Assembly (NCBI GenBank): GCA_001661515.1
Contig: LUVW01000014.1
Coordinates: forward strand, 62,001 to 126,000
Direction of reading: 5' to 3'
Source: Capniomyces stellatus
Lineage: Eukaryota > Kickxellomycota > Harpellomycetes > Harpellales > Legeriomycetaceae
Length of the DNA stretch: 64,000 nt
The stretch's first letter is position 1. The number at the start of each line of letters is the position of its first letter. The translations under genes and the position numbers were made by a program. Positions 20,276-33,179 of this stretch are shown here, piece after piece. The notes below the pieces were generated by a model. It did no database searches. It saw only the letters and a program-made list of their open reading frames with translations, and was not told the origin of the DNA.

Positions 20276-21484
20276 TTAGACTAGATTCTTCTTTGTTTTG
20301 CTGCCCTTCTTTTGCTTGGATTTGTTAGACTTGGACGAAGGCTTTTTAGGCATCTCTGTTAGTATAGGCCCAGAGGATTCAGTGATCTTAACATTTGGGT
20401 TGTTGTTTCGGGTCATTCCAGGCATACCAGGCATACCTGGCATTCCTGGCAATTCAGGCATCAAATCCTCAGGAATCATCTCTGGTTCTTTTTCGACGTT
20501 GATCGATGGCAGGATCTTACCAATCTTTTTCATTAGGTCTTTGCCTACATGTGTATTTTTATAATAATAAAAAAGTTAGAATAAACATATTTTAACCGCA
20601 TTGTTGTGGACCCATAGAAAAGCAAACTCTAAACACATCCTTTTAAAGCACAATATGGTTTATCAAAGCTTATTTCAGGACTATTTGAGAGGTTTTGCTT
20701 TAACTTTTAATTATTTTTTTTACAAAGTTAAACTTGGAATTAAAAGTTGGACATTGCAATAGCAATAAAACTGGGGGGGGGGGGGGGGTNNNNNNNNNNN
20801 NNNNNNNNNNNGGGGGGGGGGGGGGGGGGGCTTGATTATACAGACACTTACGGTTTGGAATATCCGATCGTGTTGGGCTGCCATCGGCCTTGAATAGCTC
20901 AACCTTGACTCTTCCGGGATTAAGCATTGTACGAGGGTGTGATTTGTTGGGCTATAATACATTTTTGTTGTTGATTTTTTTTACTTTTCAAAGGTCAAAA
21001 ATATACTGGTAGTGTTTTATTTTTTTTGCTGTTAATTATAACGTGCTTGGTTTTGGTTTTGGTTTGAATACAGGGTTAGCCATCAAACTGCACATAGTTT
21101 CCTTGAGTACAAGGAAAGGCGTGAGAATATAAATAAACTTACTTGGTATAGGCATTCAAGCCCTATTCTTCGTACAGCTTCTGCCAATTGCCTGGTGTGG
21201 GGATCCTTTACAGAAAATTCCCTAGAAACACGTCGTCCTTCATCTCTAGGAATATCAAAGTCAAAGTAAACTGGATATAAAGAAATCCAATTTTTCATTG
21301 CGCTTAAATCCGAAACCTGCTGGAATCCCAAATAATTTGATGACTGATTCTGTTTAGATGCAGTGTTTGGTGTCGATGACGATGGAAATGAGCTAGATGG
21401 GATTAATTCCTGTTGGTTAATTGGTGTTGGCAATGGAAAATCCATATCATCAATATCATCGATCTCTTCAATTCTTGAACTCAT
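20276..21484 (-). CDS. Signal recognition particle subunit SRP19 (Sec65)
   Basis: This is the SRP19 subunit, which binds SRP RNA helices 6 and 8 and orders assembly with SRP54. Exons are 21484-21143, 20951-20852 and 20544-20276, giving about 236 residues (human 144, yeast Sec65 273). After an acidic, Ser/Thr-rich N-terminus of about 65 residues the domain begins at NWISLYPVYFDFDIPRDEGR, continues RQLAEAVRRIGLECLYQ, and after intron 1 reads PNKSHPRTMLNPGRVKVELF. The third exon gives DLMKKIGKILPSI, a GMP-repeat linker and a Lys-rich C-terminus (SKQKKGSKTKKN), as in other SRP19 proteins. Donors are GTAAGT at both introns, phases 0 and 1. Intron 2 contains the 22-N assembly gap inside a G homopolymer, so its true length is unknown, but no coding bases are missing. 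Confidence 0.93.
20773..20830. repeat. G-homopolymer with 22-N assembly gap
   Basis: Sixteen G precede a single t and 22 N (20790-20811), then nineteen more G. It lies in SRP19 intron 2, as C on the coding strand. The gap probably marks homopolymer failure in sequencing, not missing genes. Confidence 0.9.
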
Positions 21485-22219
21485 TTTGGAAGAGTATTTT
21501 ATGTCGCTTTGTTTGGTGTTGAAGGTAACGGCTTGAATCTGTTGAACTTTAATTATTTCTGCAAGTTTTTGTGTGAAATTAGAGTTGTAATCTTTCAAGA
21601 TTTGTTTTGTTTAATTCTCGCTTCCTGTTTGCCGTTCAGTTGAATCGAATGTAGTTGTTTTGGAATTTAATCGGGTTAACCAAGATGTAGTACTAGAACT
21701 AAGATGGTGTTGAAGAGAAAGAAAAAAAACAGTTTGTCAATTAAACTTGAAATTGAAATTCTAATATCTTGCAAAGAAGAGGATGGAAGGGAAACTCCAC
21801 GTTATTGCAGTCGAAATTGGATAAATACCATCGAGTTAAACTTGGCCAAATTTATCAAATTAATCTGTTGATTCAACTTGATTTGGCAGATAATTACAGT
21901 GGTAATTCCAATAGTAATAGTTCTGAAATGACTTGGTTTATTGTAGAATCAAATAGACCATTTTTTTTAAAAAAAGTAAAAAAAGCAAAAAGTAAAAAGT
22001 AAAAAGTAAAAAAAAAAAACTCAACCAGCCTAATTGTTCACTTTGTACACGCCTATCTAAACAAGAAGGTGCTAAATGTATAGTGTAGTTTATTTAAACC
22101 AGCCTGGTGGATGAAAAATTACAATAGGAGAGTTATTTTTTTTTTAACAAAATAAAGAAGAAAAAAAAGTAAAAGTTAAGAAGCAAAGTATTGACATGGT
22201 GAGATAGATTAAAGCAACT
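21485..22219. other. Intergenic region between SRP19 and TRP5
   Basis: This is the SRP19 promoter and the TRP5 3' flank. A 55-codon plus-strand ATG frame near 21704 (MVLKRKKKN...) has no recognisable domain and is probably chance. The right part holds A-rich runs (aaaaagt repeats about 21969-22018). Confidence 0.5.
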
Positions 22220-24584
22220 TTAGTCTCTAATAGATTGCTTGGTTGGATCGGTTTCAAATCTTAAATCCCAGTCAATTATTGGGCCTAGAATAGGCAGGCA
22301 CTCGGCAACAGTGTTGACATCCTTATCTCCTCTTCCAGAAACGCAAATGACAATTGATTGGTCGGGGGACATGGTCTTGGCCAACTCGAGAGCTTGGTAA
22401 ATGGCATGGGAAGACTCGAGGGCAGGAATAATGCCTTCCCGCTGACTCATGATTCTGAAGCCAAGCATTGCTTGGGCGTCGGTAGCTGGGTAGTACTCGG
22501 CACGAGCAATGGATTTCAGGTAGGAGTGTTCGGGGCCAACGCCTGGGTAATCAAGACCAGCACTGATTGAATGGGTTTCCATGATCTGGCCCTTTTTGTC
22601 TTGCAACAAGTAGGTCTTTGAGCCCTGGAATACACCGACAGTTCCTGTTGAGATGGTGGCAGAGTGCTTATCAGTGCCTACGCCATCACCAGCAGCCTCC
22701 ACACCAACGAGTCTTACTGAAGAGTCGTTGATGAATGGGTGGAACATACCAATAGCGTTACTTCCACCACCAACACAGGCAACAACAGCATCGGGCAACC
22801 TTCCTGTCAACTCAAGCATTTGTTGTTTGGTTTCGGTTCCAATTACGCTTTGGAAGTCACGCACCAATGTGGGGAATGGATGTGGACCAATAGCTGATCC
22901 TACAAGGTAATGAGTGGTGTCCACATTGGTTACCCAATCTCGCATAGCCTCGTTTACGGCATCCTTGAGTGTTTGCGAACCAGAAGTTACTGGAATAACC
23001 TTGGCTCCAAGAATCTTCATCTTAAACACATTCAGTGCCTGGCGACGGCAATCCTCCGCACCCATGTACACTGTACAGTCCAGCCCAAGCTTGGCACAGA
23101 TTGTTGCTGTAGCAACTCCGTGTTGTCCAGCTCCAGTTTCGGCAATGACTCTTGACTTTCCTATTCTCTTTGTAAGCAATGCTTGGCCTAGAGCATTGTT
23201 GATCTTGTGCGCTCCAGTGTGGTTCAGATCTTCTCTTTTCAGGTAGATCTTTGCTCCTCCAGAGTACTTGGTAAGTCCCTCTGACAAATGGAGCCCTGAT
23301 GGACGCCCAATGTAGCTATAGTAGCTGCGGAACTCTTCCCAGAATGTTGGGTCGTTCTTGCACTTTTCATATGCCTCCTCGAGCTGTTCAATAGCTCCAA
23401 AAATTGCTTCTGGAATATATTGGCCTCCAAACTCCCCAAACCATTGCTGTCCTGATTTTGCGTTTAGCGCTGCTGCCTCCTCACCTCCCTGCTGCTCCGC
23501 CGAGTCCCCTGTGTTTAGTGCGTTGTCTCTCTTGTAGTCTCCGCTTGCTCTGCCTGTGACCTCATAGCAGAAGTTGTATGCTGCCGAGGCTTCGTTCCCG
23601 CGCCCTGCATGCTTCAATGTACTAATCACCTTGCTTCCAATCACCACTCCGTCTGTCATGTTTCCTATTTGCTTGAAGTGCTCCTTGGTAGAAACTCCAA
23701 ATCCCACTGCCAATGGACACGCTGAATACTTTCTGATCCTCTTGATCAACCCTCCCAGCTCTGTGTTTACTTGTGTTGTGGCCCCTGTTACTCCCAAATG
23801 CGAAACCACATAAATAAACGAATCTGCTATGTTTGCCAAGTCTCTAATACGAGCATCTGATGTTGCTGGTGTAATCAGTGGAACGTAACTCAATCCAAAC
23901 TCCAAACACGCTCCTCTGAACAACCCTGCTGCCTCTGGTGGCAAATCAACAACAATAAATCCGTCCACTCCTACCTGTGCGCATTCTTCTGCCAGCTTTC
24001 GCTCACCATGCTGTAGGATCAGGTTGTAGTATCCCATGAACACTACTGGGACTGTTAGCCCTGCCGCTCTGGCTGCCTTTACTATCTCTAAACATTTCTC
24101 AAGATCGACTCCCAATTCCACCGAAGACTATTTCATATTATCAAACCCTAGCTGTTAGCAACCAAATATCGTGTATCTTCCTACCACCAAATAATCCATA
24201 CATTCACATAATATAAATATATCCATACTGGCGCTTACCAAATGTGCTTCTTGGATTGTTGGTCCATCTGCAAGCGGATCTGTAAATGGAATTCCCAATT
24301 CAATAACATCTACTCCTGATTTTTGCAACGACAATAAAACTTCTGTTGTTGACTCTAGATTTGGGTATCCAGCTGTAACATACACCACAAAGGTTGGACG
24401 CTCTATTTTATTTTTTTGATTTATAAAGTGGAAAGGTTAGTTGATTGGTTGAGTTTGAGTTTGCAGTTCAATTGTTTTTTGCTAAAACTGTTGCCGAGAC
24501 AGATCAAGTAGCTACGCGTATCATCACTGTTATTGTACCTTCTGTTTGAGCCTTTTCAAAAGCTGCTTTAATACGCAATGCCAT
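22220..24584 (-). CDS. TRP5: Bifunctional tryptophan synthase, fused alpha-beta
   Basis: This enzyme catalyses the last step of tryptophan synthesis: the alpha half cleaves indole-glycerol phosphate, and the beta half condenses channelled indole with serine using PLP. Exons are 24584-24539, 24402-24239 and 24127-22220, giving about 705 residues, matching yeast Trp5 (707). The alpha part starts [13 protein letters not shown] and contains both catalytic residues in [19 protein letters not shown] (Glu and Asp) and the VGFGVST phosphate loop. The connector spans residues 250-285. The beta part contains HTGAHKINN with the PLP lysine, AETGAGQHG, and the phosphate-binding [10 protein letters not shown], and ends with [10 protein letters not shown]. 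Intron donors are GTACAA (phase 1) and GTAAGC (phase 0). All catalytic residues are intact. Fusion in the alpha-beta order is the fungal arrangement. Confidence 0.98.
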
Positions 24585-27402
24585 TTTCCTAGATTAAAAT
24601 TATTGGTTTTGTTTTGGCCTTGTTGGTGCAGGAGATAACAACCAGTCGGGTTATTGCTAGTCTCTTGTGATGGTTTAAAGTTAAACTCAAAGTACAGTTG
24701 CTTGATATGCTATTTGGTTTTATAGCGTTGTATCAAAGTAAAATATCTTGTATATATTTTTATAATTATTTCTCAAGAATCATAAAAAGGGAGGTTCCTG
24801 TCTCTCTTATATAATAAAATCTTATACAGTTTGATTCCGCGACTTTCTTGCTCTTTTTTTTTTTTTTTGCTAGTGTATTTGTTTTGTTTTTCTAATGATT
24901 TAATACAACTTGGTTTTAAGTAGAGCCAAACGCTTATAAACAAAGAAAAGAAAATCTAGATACGAAGTTTCTACTTTACTTTTCGCTTAATTGAAATCGA
25001 TTTGCCAACAAATCTCGGTCATTAAGATTACTTGATAACTAAACTTTATGACTTATTACTAACATTTGTGAATTTGGCTTTACCATTGAAGTCGTTTTCA
25101 AATCCATTAAACTGGCCAATAAATAACTCGTATTCTGTAATTCATCATTAATTTAAACAAGAGTTGGCTGCGCCTTTGTTTTTGTTTGCGCTAATAAGTT
25201 ACGATACATTTTGAAATCTGAATTTTTTTATAGTTACAAATTCCTTTCACTGCACTGTAATTTAGATGACACATAAAATGCATTATAATTGGTGAATTTT
25301 GACTCTTTGTTGGTTTTATTCGCCATCCATTAGTGACCTTGTAAGCTTTCACTTTTTAAAGCTTTACTTGCGCTTTGTCTTGACAATTAAACAGCACTGC
25401 CACTATTATTAAAAGCTCTACCAAACTCACTTTGCACCAAGCTTGTATCTGATCTTTATGGATCATCTATCCATCATTTTTCTTTATTTCTTTTTCGGTT
25501 AGTATATTATCTTGCTAGATATGTCCTATACCAACATCACAAACTGTGGTTGTGATTTATTATCTGGTCACTCTATAGAAGGGATCAAATGGAAATTTTA
25601 CAAGAATATTAGTTGTTCTCACATCAACTGTAAATCCTAGTCATAAAAAACCAAACCCAAGAGTAAAAGTAACATGTTTATATCATTCCGATCATAAAAA
25701 AAAAAAAAAGACCAAAGCCTATTTAACATTGACAAACGGTGGATTGTAACCAACTACAAAAAAAAAAAAAAGAGTTACCAAGGCTAAGGCTCGTTTCGAC
25801 AACACCATCTATTTTTATTTTATTTTGCTTTACAAAACAAAGTTTACCCCCCAAACCCAAAATAAATCAACTAAAAAGGCAAAGAGTTTACAGGAGAAAT
25901 GGTTTAATCGCTGTGATTATTACCTCACAAATGAGTAACATGCTAGGTGGTTCTCGCTAATGAGTAATTAAATTCATTATTTTGCTTAATTTGCAAGTTG
26001 CTCACTTGATTATTGCAACAACACTCCAAACCCAATAAAAATATTTAGTCACGGCCTTATCTTCACCATCTTTGGATCTGATTGCTGCTATGTCAACGCT
26101 CGGGCACATTAGCAAGAATTGTCAACTTGCCAGTTATACGGTTTCGTAATATTATACTCCATATATCACATCCAGCTCTGGCATATTAACAAATGCAATT
26201 AGAAGAAAAAAACGCATCTAAAAAGTACTACAGGTTGGGTTCTTGTAGTTTTGTAATTCAGTAGGCTTTAAAGTGAATATATTCCAAACTAAGAACGCCA
26301 ATACATATATCAACCTACCACATAGTATTATTCCAAGAACTTGCAACGTGAGAAAGCCATTCGGGAACCATAATTATAAATCAAATGGTGGATCTTGAAT
26401 ATGGCAGGGTTAACCAATTTACAAAGCAACCCTGCACCTACATTTCCTGATTAGATTCTCACGCTAGCTGAACTATAGAAAAAGACTATGGAAAATGTAG
26501 TTGTGATAAGCTTACTGATAAAAATTGTAAATAAAGACAACTTGTTTACTATAAAGAAATTCGTATTATACCTATATATATAAAGTTGATTTGCTCCTCC
26601 GTCCAAACTTTTACTTGTAACAGTTTACTTGATAAGCTAAAACAAAAGTTTATTAGACCCCGACAGGTTTGTAAACACTAAACAAAGCCGAGTTTTATAT
26701 TAGAAAAAGCTGAATTTTACATTAAGCAAGACCTAAATTTACATTATAGCTATTTCACCATGTCAACTTATGGGCTAGGATGGCCTCCGCTAGATAACAT
26801 TGGCCAAAGGGCATAATACTTTGAGATTGGAGGTTTTTGGGACATTCCATTTTGAAACATTGTGCTGCAGATATTCAAATATCACAATATACGAAATTGG
26901 TTGGGAATACAATGCAGCCCTATTCAGTAAACTTGACACAACAAATCAAAACAATAATAGTGGGTTTATCAAAGCAAGTATAAACTCCGATGATTTAAAT
27001 GCATGTCCAAAACGTTCATTAGCAAGCCAGTATCTATATTAAACTTTGGTCATCTAACTTCAAACAAGAGTATATATATATAATATGAAACATCATATTT
27101 GAAGGAAAGAAAAAAAAAACAAGCTTTACCTTTGCCTTGTAAAATTTTAAAGCAAGCTGGTTTTATCTGAACTCGAGAAGCATACTCAACGGTTAGCTCA
27201 ACATTCAATATACTTTAAAGAATATATAAGCAGAATAATATTTGAATATTAATATCAACAAGTAGTAGAAATAAAGCAAAAGAAAAAAAAGTGAGAATAA
27301 AAAAACCCTCCAAGTACAACCAAATAATTTAAATTTAAGCACAGAAAAGGGGTGCAAAAGAAAATAGATAGGCAGCAACCTAGAGTAAAGCAACAATAGA
27401 AA
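24585..27402. other. AT-rich divergent intergenic region, 2.8 kb
   Basis: This lies between the diverging TRP5 and NIPSNAP genes and holds both promoters. Short ORFs (25739-25960 and 26800-27042, plus strand) translate without any recognisable motif. No tRNA or other RNA is seen. I looked for a Gcn4-like TGACTC near the TRP5 start and saw none in the first few hundred bases. Confidence 0.5.
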
Positions 27403-29157
27403 ATGTTCAAAAGTATTAGCAAGATTTCAGCCCAAGGCTTGCTCAAGAGTGTTTCTGCAAACCAGAACCAAATGAAATATGCAAGTTTGAAGTTTTCAAC
27501 GCTAGGAGGAGTAGTAAACAACAAAAGTAAGAACGGAGACAAAGTAGAGTCAAGCAGCGATGGTAAAGCGGCGGGGGAGGTGGGTGCGGGAGACAAAAAA
27601 TCCCTTCCAAGAAAAGCATCAGACCTGGTGACCAGTTTGTTGCACGGGTCTAAAGAAGCAAAGCTCGAAAATAACAAGAACTTTGAATTGCTAGCACGAG
27701 GAAAATATGAGCACGAGTTGACCAGTAAGAAGAATATGTTTTTAACTTTATAGTTGGTGAAATTGGTGATAAATAGTCCAAATAGCTTTTTATATATATT
27801 TTTTATTTTTATGGCAGACTTTGAAGTATATTATAAAGGGGAGGTATAAAAATGATTGTACATGAATAATACAGCCCATATAGTGAAACCAGGGTGTATG
27901 GACGAGTATGTTGGGTTAATGTAAGTCTTTCTTTCCTTTTTTTTCTTCTTTCACCACCACACTATGCGTGTTATTATTTTCCCCAGAAATAGCACAAAAC
28001 TAGCCTGAGCGATATATCGGGAGCTAGAACGCAATAAATGCTAGCAGCACGACTTACTAACACATAAACATAAAAAAAACGTACGCGTTGATTAGGGACG
28101 AACTCATTAAACGGATTTTGGAGGCCAATGGGAAAGGCGTAAAGCTTTCTGGTAGTTGGACGACGCTTGTGGGAGAAACAGACACAGTTTGTATGTTTTT
28201 TATTTTATTTTATTTTTGATCTGGATTGTTGATAAAGTAAAGACAGATAGGGACATGTAATTAAAGTTTGGCAAATAATTATTTTTAGACCATATCTTGG
28301 AGCACGAAAGCTATGACGTGATGCAAAGGAACTGGGAGGCAATGAGCAAAGACACCAAATTCAAGGATCTCAACAACCAGATATTGAGATTGCTGAGTTC
28401 CAGGAGCAATATGGTTCTTCAAGAGTTTGGGTTTTGGCCCACGAGTCCACCAATTGAAACAGGGGGAATATACGAGCTTAGACGGTATATATTGCACCCA
28501 GGAAAGCTGCTTCAGTGGGAGGAAATGTGGAAAGAGAGCGTGTTCAGACGACCAAACCTACATAGACTCAAAGGAGCCTGGTTCTCGCAGATGGGAGGGC
28601 TTAACCAAGTCTACCATATCTGGGCATACGAGTAAGTAAAACAAAGCCATCAGCTGATACAAAGTCCCCCTTGGTTACCGATAGGCTTTGACTTTGTTTA
28701 AAAAGTACCACCATCTCACTCGAATCTTTTTTTTTTTTTTGGGAGGAGAGATGGCGTGGTTCCTTGTTTCTCGTTCCAATGTGATTTGTGATGTATATAT
28801 GTGTGTTACTGTGTATTTACCTTTAGCTCATTGTCGGAGAGAAAGAGTCTGAGAAAAGAGGCTTGGAAGGGAGCCAACTGGTCTCAATCAGTTGACGTTA
28901 CAAGTAAGTCGCGGATATATACGCGTGTTTAAGACTTTTATTTATTTATTTTCTTATATGTGAACACCATGTACTCCCCTAATTAAGCTATAACACGGTG
29001 TGAATATAATTCGGCTTTGAATAAAACAACACTCACTAATGTTTACCCCCTCCAAAAAAAAAACTGTGTGCTTGTTAACATTGGTTAAATAGCCACGCTT
29101 ATGCAAAAAATGGAGTCAATAATCTTGAAACCGCTTCCATTTAGTCCTCTCAAATAA
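27403..29157 (+). CDS. NIPSNAP-family mitochondrial protein
   Basis: This is a homologue of NIPSNAP1/2, mitochondrial proteins with two ferredoxin-like dimeric alpha-beta-barrel repeats, implicated in mitophagy signalling in animals. Six exons: 27403-27724, 27875-27920, 28096-28190, 28289-28631, 28827-28903 and 29093-29157, giving about 315 residues (human 284). Phases fit throughout. The N-terminus MFKSISKISAQGLLKSV is an amphipathic, acid-free presequence. The second exon gives HIVKPGCMDEYVGL, matching the human HNVKPE..D.Y motif. The third gives LSGSWTTLVGE. The fourth contains IYELRRYILHPGKLLQWEEMW, the family signature, and WFSQMGGLNQVYHIWAY. The last two give RKEAWKGANW and a C-terminal MESIILKPLPFSPLK. 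Donors are GTAAGA, GTAAGT or GTATGT. The 46-nt second exon was found by family alignment and splice sites. Confidence 0.93.
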
Positions 29158-29546
29158 ACAAAAATTTGGCATGTCCTCAGAACTACTCCAAAAGAAAAAA
29201 AGAAAGAAAAAAAAAATAACACAACAAAAATAAAGCAAGAGTGGCAGGAAACTAGCTACTTTTGGGTAGAGAAAGGAGGAGAGAAGGTGTGTGTGTGTGT
29301 AGATAAAAGGTTCTACGCGATACCAAAAGATAAACCACTATATATACTGCAACTTTTTTTTTTTTTTTTCGTTTTCAATACCTCACTTGTTTTATTTTTA
29401 TTTAGCGTTGAAATAAAAAACAATCTTGGACATTGATATCCCATGCCTTTGGGGTGTTTTAGAATTAAAACCAACTATATTTTAGTGTATTTCAAGTACC
29501 TGAATAAAGCTAAACGATAAAAAAAAAAAAAACACTAGGCTTTGAA
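29158..29546. other. Convergent 3' flanks
   Basis: This spacer lies between the 3' ends of the NIPSNAP gene and the J-protein gene. It contains poly-A and poly-T tracts and a short GT repeat near 29289-29302. Nothing else is seen. Confidence 0.5.
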
Positions 29547-32272
29547 TTATTTCTTTTTTGAAGATCTTTTGCTTTTAGGGTTGGATTTGCTGTTTGTAGC
29601 TCTTGATTCCAAGATTTGGTTGATTAGGTGCTTTGGGACTTGTGAGGCTATAGCATGGCCAGTATCCTTGATGTGAGAGAACAGCTGATTCCTTGAATCA
29701 AACTCTCTGTTGCAAACATTACATAGCAAAGTGGTTGTGTTGGGGTTTGAGGTGTTCTTGGTGGCACTTTGTTTTTTTGGCAAAATGTTGGTGCTTGTTG
29801 GGCTGGTCTTAGATTCACAGTCGCTCAAACCAAACGCGTCAGCTGTGCTTTGATTTCCTGTACTTTGATCACCTAGTTCTATGTCTGATGACAGGCCTAT
29901 TTCGTTGTCAACATCGCCAACAGCCCCCGAATTGGACTTTTTTTTGTTTTTTGTTTTGTTTTTTGTTTTATTAAGCAATTCCTCGTTTTCTGGACCAGAT
30001 TTTGCTTCGGTTTGGCTTGCCAGTTTATCACCAATCACCGTATGATCAGCTTCAAATATGGGGTTCTTGGCTTTACTCTTCTTTTGTTTCTTTTTATTTG
30101 CCTTCTTCATATTCATCAAGTTCAAGTTATTCAACTCGGCCTCTAAATCGCTATTGAAGTCCAAGTCGGAAGCAAGATCGCTGTCTAAAACCTTATCGTC
30201 ATTTAAATGGTCTTCTGTAATGTGAGTGTTTGGAGTTTGGAACCCAGAGTTGGAAACAGAGTTACAATTCCCGTTGGTATCATCATCATCGCGATTATTG
30301 TCGATGTCCAGCATACTCTTATTTTTCCTTTTTTCCTTTTCCAACTTCATCGCTTGGTACCTTAAATCACGTGCTGCTTTGATATGCTTTTTGCTATTTA
30401 AATGGTTCTCCAACTGCAGTTTTGACTTGAACCCTTTACTGCATATATCACAAAACGTGTTTTCTTCGCTATTTTTGCCCTTGTTGCTGCCTTCTATTCC
30501 GCTTGACTCTTGGTTGTTCAGACTCTCCTCAAGCCCGCCATCACTACCGCCACTTCCGTCATCCATGTCTTTTCTAGGCACAAATTCACCTGTTTCAGGA
30601 TCTACTACCCATTCAGAATCATCAACCAACCCCACTCTCTCGTTTTCGTCCTCAATCTCCTGATTTACTATCCCGCCAATAACACCATCATACTCGGGCA
30701 AATGTTCGTTTAACAATGCTGTATAATCAACGTGTTGCCACGACTGTCGCTCAAAGTTCTTTGCCTTAGCTACCAAGTTTGCTCTCTCTGCTGCCAATCG
30801 CTTCTTTGATTCTTCTTCTTTCTGTTTAGTCATGGCTTTGGCAAACTTGGTATAGGCTGCTACTCGAGGATCTCGTTTTTTCAGCCAAGTTGCTAGATTT
30901 TGGATGCTGTCCGTGTACTCTCTTTTAGCCTTTTCTTTCAACATACTGTTCTCCTTCTCCATCAACCTCCTGATCTGTCTATTCGGTGCCTAATACCAGA
31001 AACCCATCTACCTTAAAGCACCGAGTTGTAACAAGGACAAAAAAAAACATCTCTGTATAACAATAGCCATTTAAATATACACATCACTCTGCATACTTAC
31101 ATCTGGCAGTCTGTACTTTTCGGTCCAGTTAAAAGTCTTGTGCGTGCTAAACGTCAGCCAATAGTTATAAAAATCACGTAGACTCGTTCCAAACAACTTT
31201 TTGTTGTATTCATGGTAAATCTTTTCTTCTGACTGGGCCTCTGGGTCGTACAGTGTCGTTGATGATCCAAAGTCCAGGTTATAAAGTGTTTCTGAATCAC
31301 CAGAAAAATCATTTGGCAACGCTAGAAGCTCCTCATCTCTAAGCTTGCTGAACAGTTCTCTATACACGGTGTAAAATCCCTAGAAAAAGATTGGTTATAT
31401 ATTATGTTTAGCAAAGTCCATTTGTAAACATCAAGTATAGTTCAACTTGCATACAATAAATAGTAACAATAGCGCTATGTTGTGCCGAGTATCTCTTACA
31501 GTTGGGCTATCATCAAATCCGCTAAAAACGTTGATGTTGAAATACTTCAAGATTGTATCCGATGAAGTTCCAGCGTATTTAGGCGTCTCTGGACCAAAGT
31601 CCCCTCCAAACTCATCTATACTCAAAATTATTGTTTAAAAACCATGTTATTAGCCATACTATTATATAAGATAGCCTTTTGGCATGTACCAGCAAAGTAT
31701 AGTTACGAATATTAACAAGCCAAAACCACAGCGTATTTACCTCCATTCAGAATCTGATCACGATGGCTATCATACCTGCAAAATTAATTTCATAAATACA
31801 TTTTAATTTGCTTTGCTTTGCTTTGCAAAACTTTGCATAAATACCACCGCATATTAAACCTGGATACCCGGTATTACTATTGCATCAGATCTTACCATGA
31901 TCTCTCTTGTGCATCAGACAAAGTTTCATACGCTTCTTTAATTTCAGAGAATTTTTTTGTTGCCTCGTCCTGGTCATGCTGGTTTTTATCTGTTGGTAGT
32001 TGTAGGGTATTTCGTCAGTGTCGTGTTATTGTTTATGGTGTTATGAGAAAGTACGCTATCCCAACTGAATTGCTGAATTTAATAAAACAAGTAAAAATCA
32101 ATGCTAAACATATTTCATTATTGACCATTATAACAATTGGTATTGGTAAAACTAAAACTTTGTTCTTACCCGGATGCCAAACTAAGGCCAGCTTTCTGTA
32201 CGCCTTTTTTATTTCATCGTCATTGCAGTCAGTTTTAAGCCCAAGCAACTCATAGTAATCTGTTCGAGCCAT
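29547..32272 (-). CDS. JJJ1/DNAJC21-like J protein, ribosome biogenesis
   Basis: This is a cytosolic J-domain protein that stimulates Hsp70 during late 60S maturation, recycling Arx1/Alb1 in yeast. Exons are 32272-32170, 31989-31896, 31775-31741, 31615-31500, 31379-31101 and 30989-29547, giving about 689 residues (yeast Jjj1 590). The J domain (residues 1-67) reads [24 protein letters not shown] and has an intact HPD, whose Asp codon is split by intron 1. It ends [20 protein letters not shown]. Next are the Jjj1-specific helices ([31 protein letters not shown]), the W-[VI]-DPE motif, an acidic linker, a first C2H2 ([18 protein letters not shown]) and a second C2H2 near the C-terminus ([18 protein letters not shown]) with a basic tail. 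Exon 3 is a 35-nt microexon. The domain order matches Jjj1/DNAJC21 exactly. Confidence 0.95.
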
Positions 32273-33179
32273 TTAAATTAAACCGCAAAGGTATGCACAA
32301 ACTTTTATCACAAGCTATTAATGATTACTGTCAAGAAACAGAATCGTGTTCCAAAATAAAGACAAAGTGATCTAAAATGTTTTACCAAGTAATATGCCTA
32401 ACTCTTTTTTTTTCTTTTTTTTTTCGAAATTTAATTCAACTAATTAATTTATATACCAAGAACTTGAAACCCATAACTATCAATGTAGAACCAATTATAT
32501 TTGGGATCTATTGGTCTTTGCGTCATTTCTTAGTTCAAAACTTTTGTCGAACTATCGACCGCATACCTTGGCGGCATTTCTTCATAAGACCTGAAGCTTG
32601 GCATCTCCAAAGAAGTGAGGATACCAACGGAGCGTAGAGGATTGTACCATAATTAGGCAAGGCTGTGGGTTAGCCTCGTTGTGTACTTTTGTTATACCTT
32701 TCGATATATCCATCATTAGCGCGTGAAGTCCAGTACAATAAGGACTAATATCTAACCAAAAGTACAATAAACCAGACTACTGCATTTTTTTAAACTGGAA
32801 AAGAAAAAATTGACATGTTCACTAACCATCTAGAACAAAAAAAATATAAAGATGAAGTTTGAGGTTCAATATACTCAACGTCGACTTTAAACACGCAATA
32901 GTTCCAATATATATATATATATATGTAAGCGTAATTGGTATGATATAGTGCACTGTTAAGCAACATAGGGTAGAATCCAAGCTATTATTACATAGTAAAA
33001 ACCTTACTGACGAATAGGTAAATAAAAAGGTCAGAAAACGCAATTAACAACGACAAATACCATAAAATAACTAATCAGAAACAAAATAGCGTTAATAAGT
33101 AAAAGAAATGATATCCATAGGTTTCGGATTCCAAATACCAAGTCTTGGAGCTTATAGTTTATAGCTCAAATCCCACGCC
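32273..33179. other. Intergenic region with possible element remnants
   Basis: This lies between the J-protein start and the first dipeptidase stop. A minus-strand frame at 32767-32582 (WLDISPYCTGLHALMMD) has coding-like composition, is interrupted by stops, and could be a decayed element; I could not identify it. A short AT dinucleotide run lies near 32908-32924. No intact gene is seen. Confidence 0.4.

Noticed and set aside
21704..21871. 55-codon ATG frame MVLKRKKKN..., plus strand
   Set aside because: Short, no domain, ends at a TGA without splice signals; likely chance.
32582..32767. Minus-strand frame possibly from a retrotransposon
   Set aside because: I could not match any reverse transcriptase, integrase or protease motif; the resemblance was only general composition.
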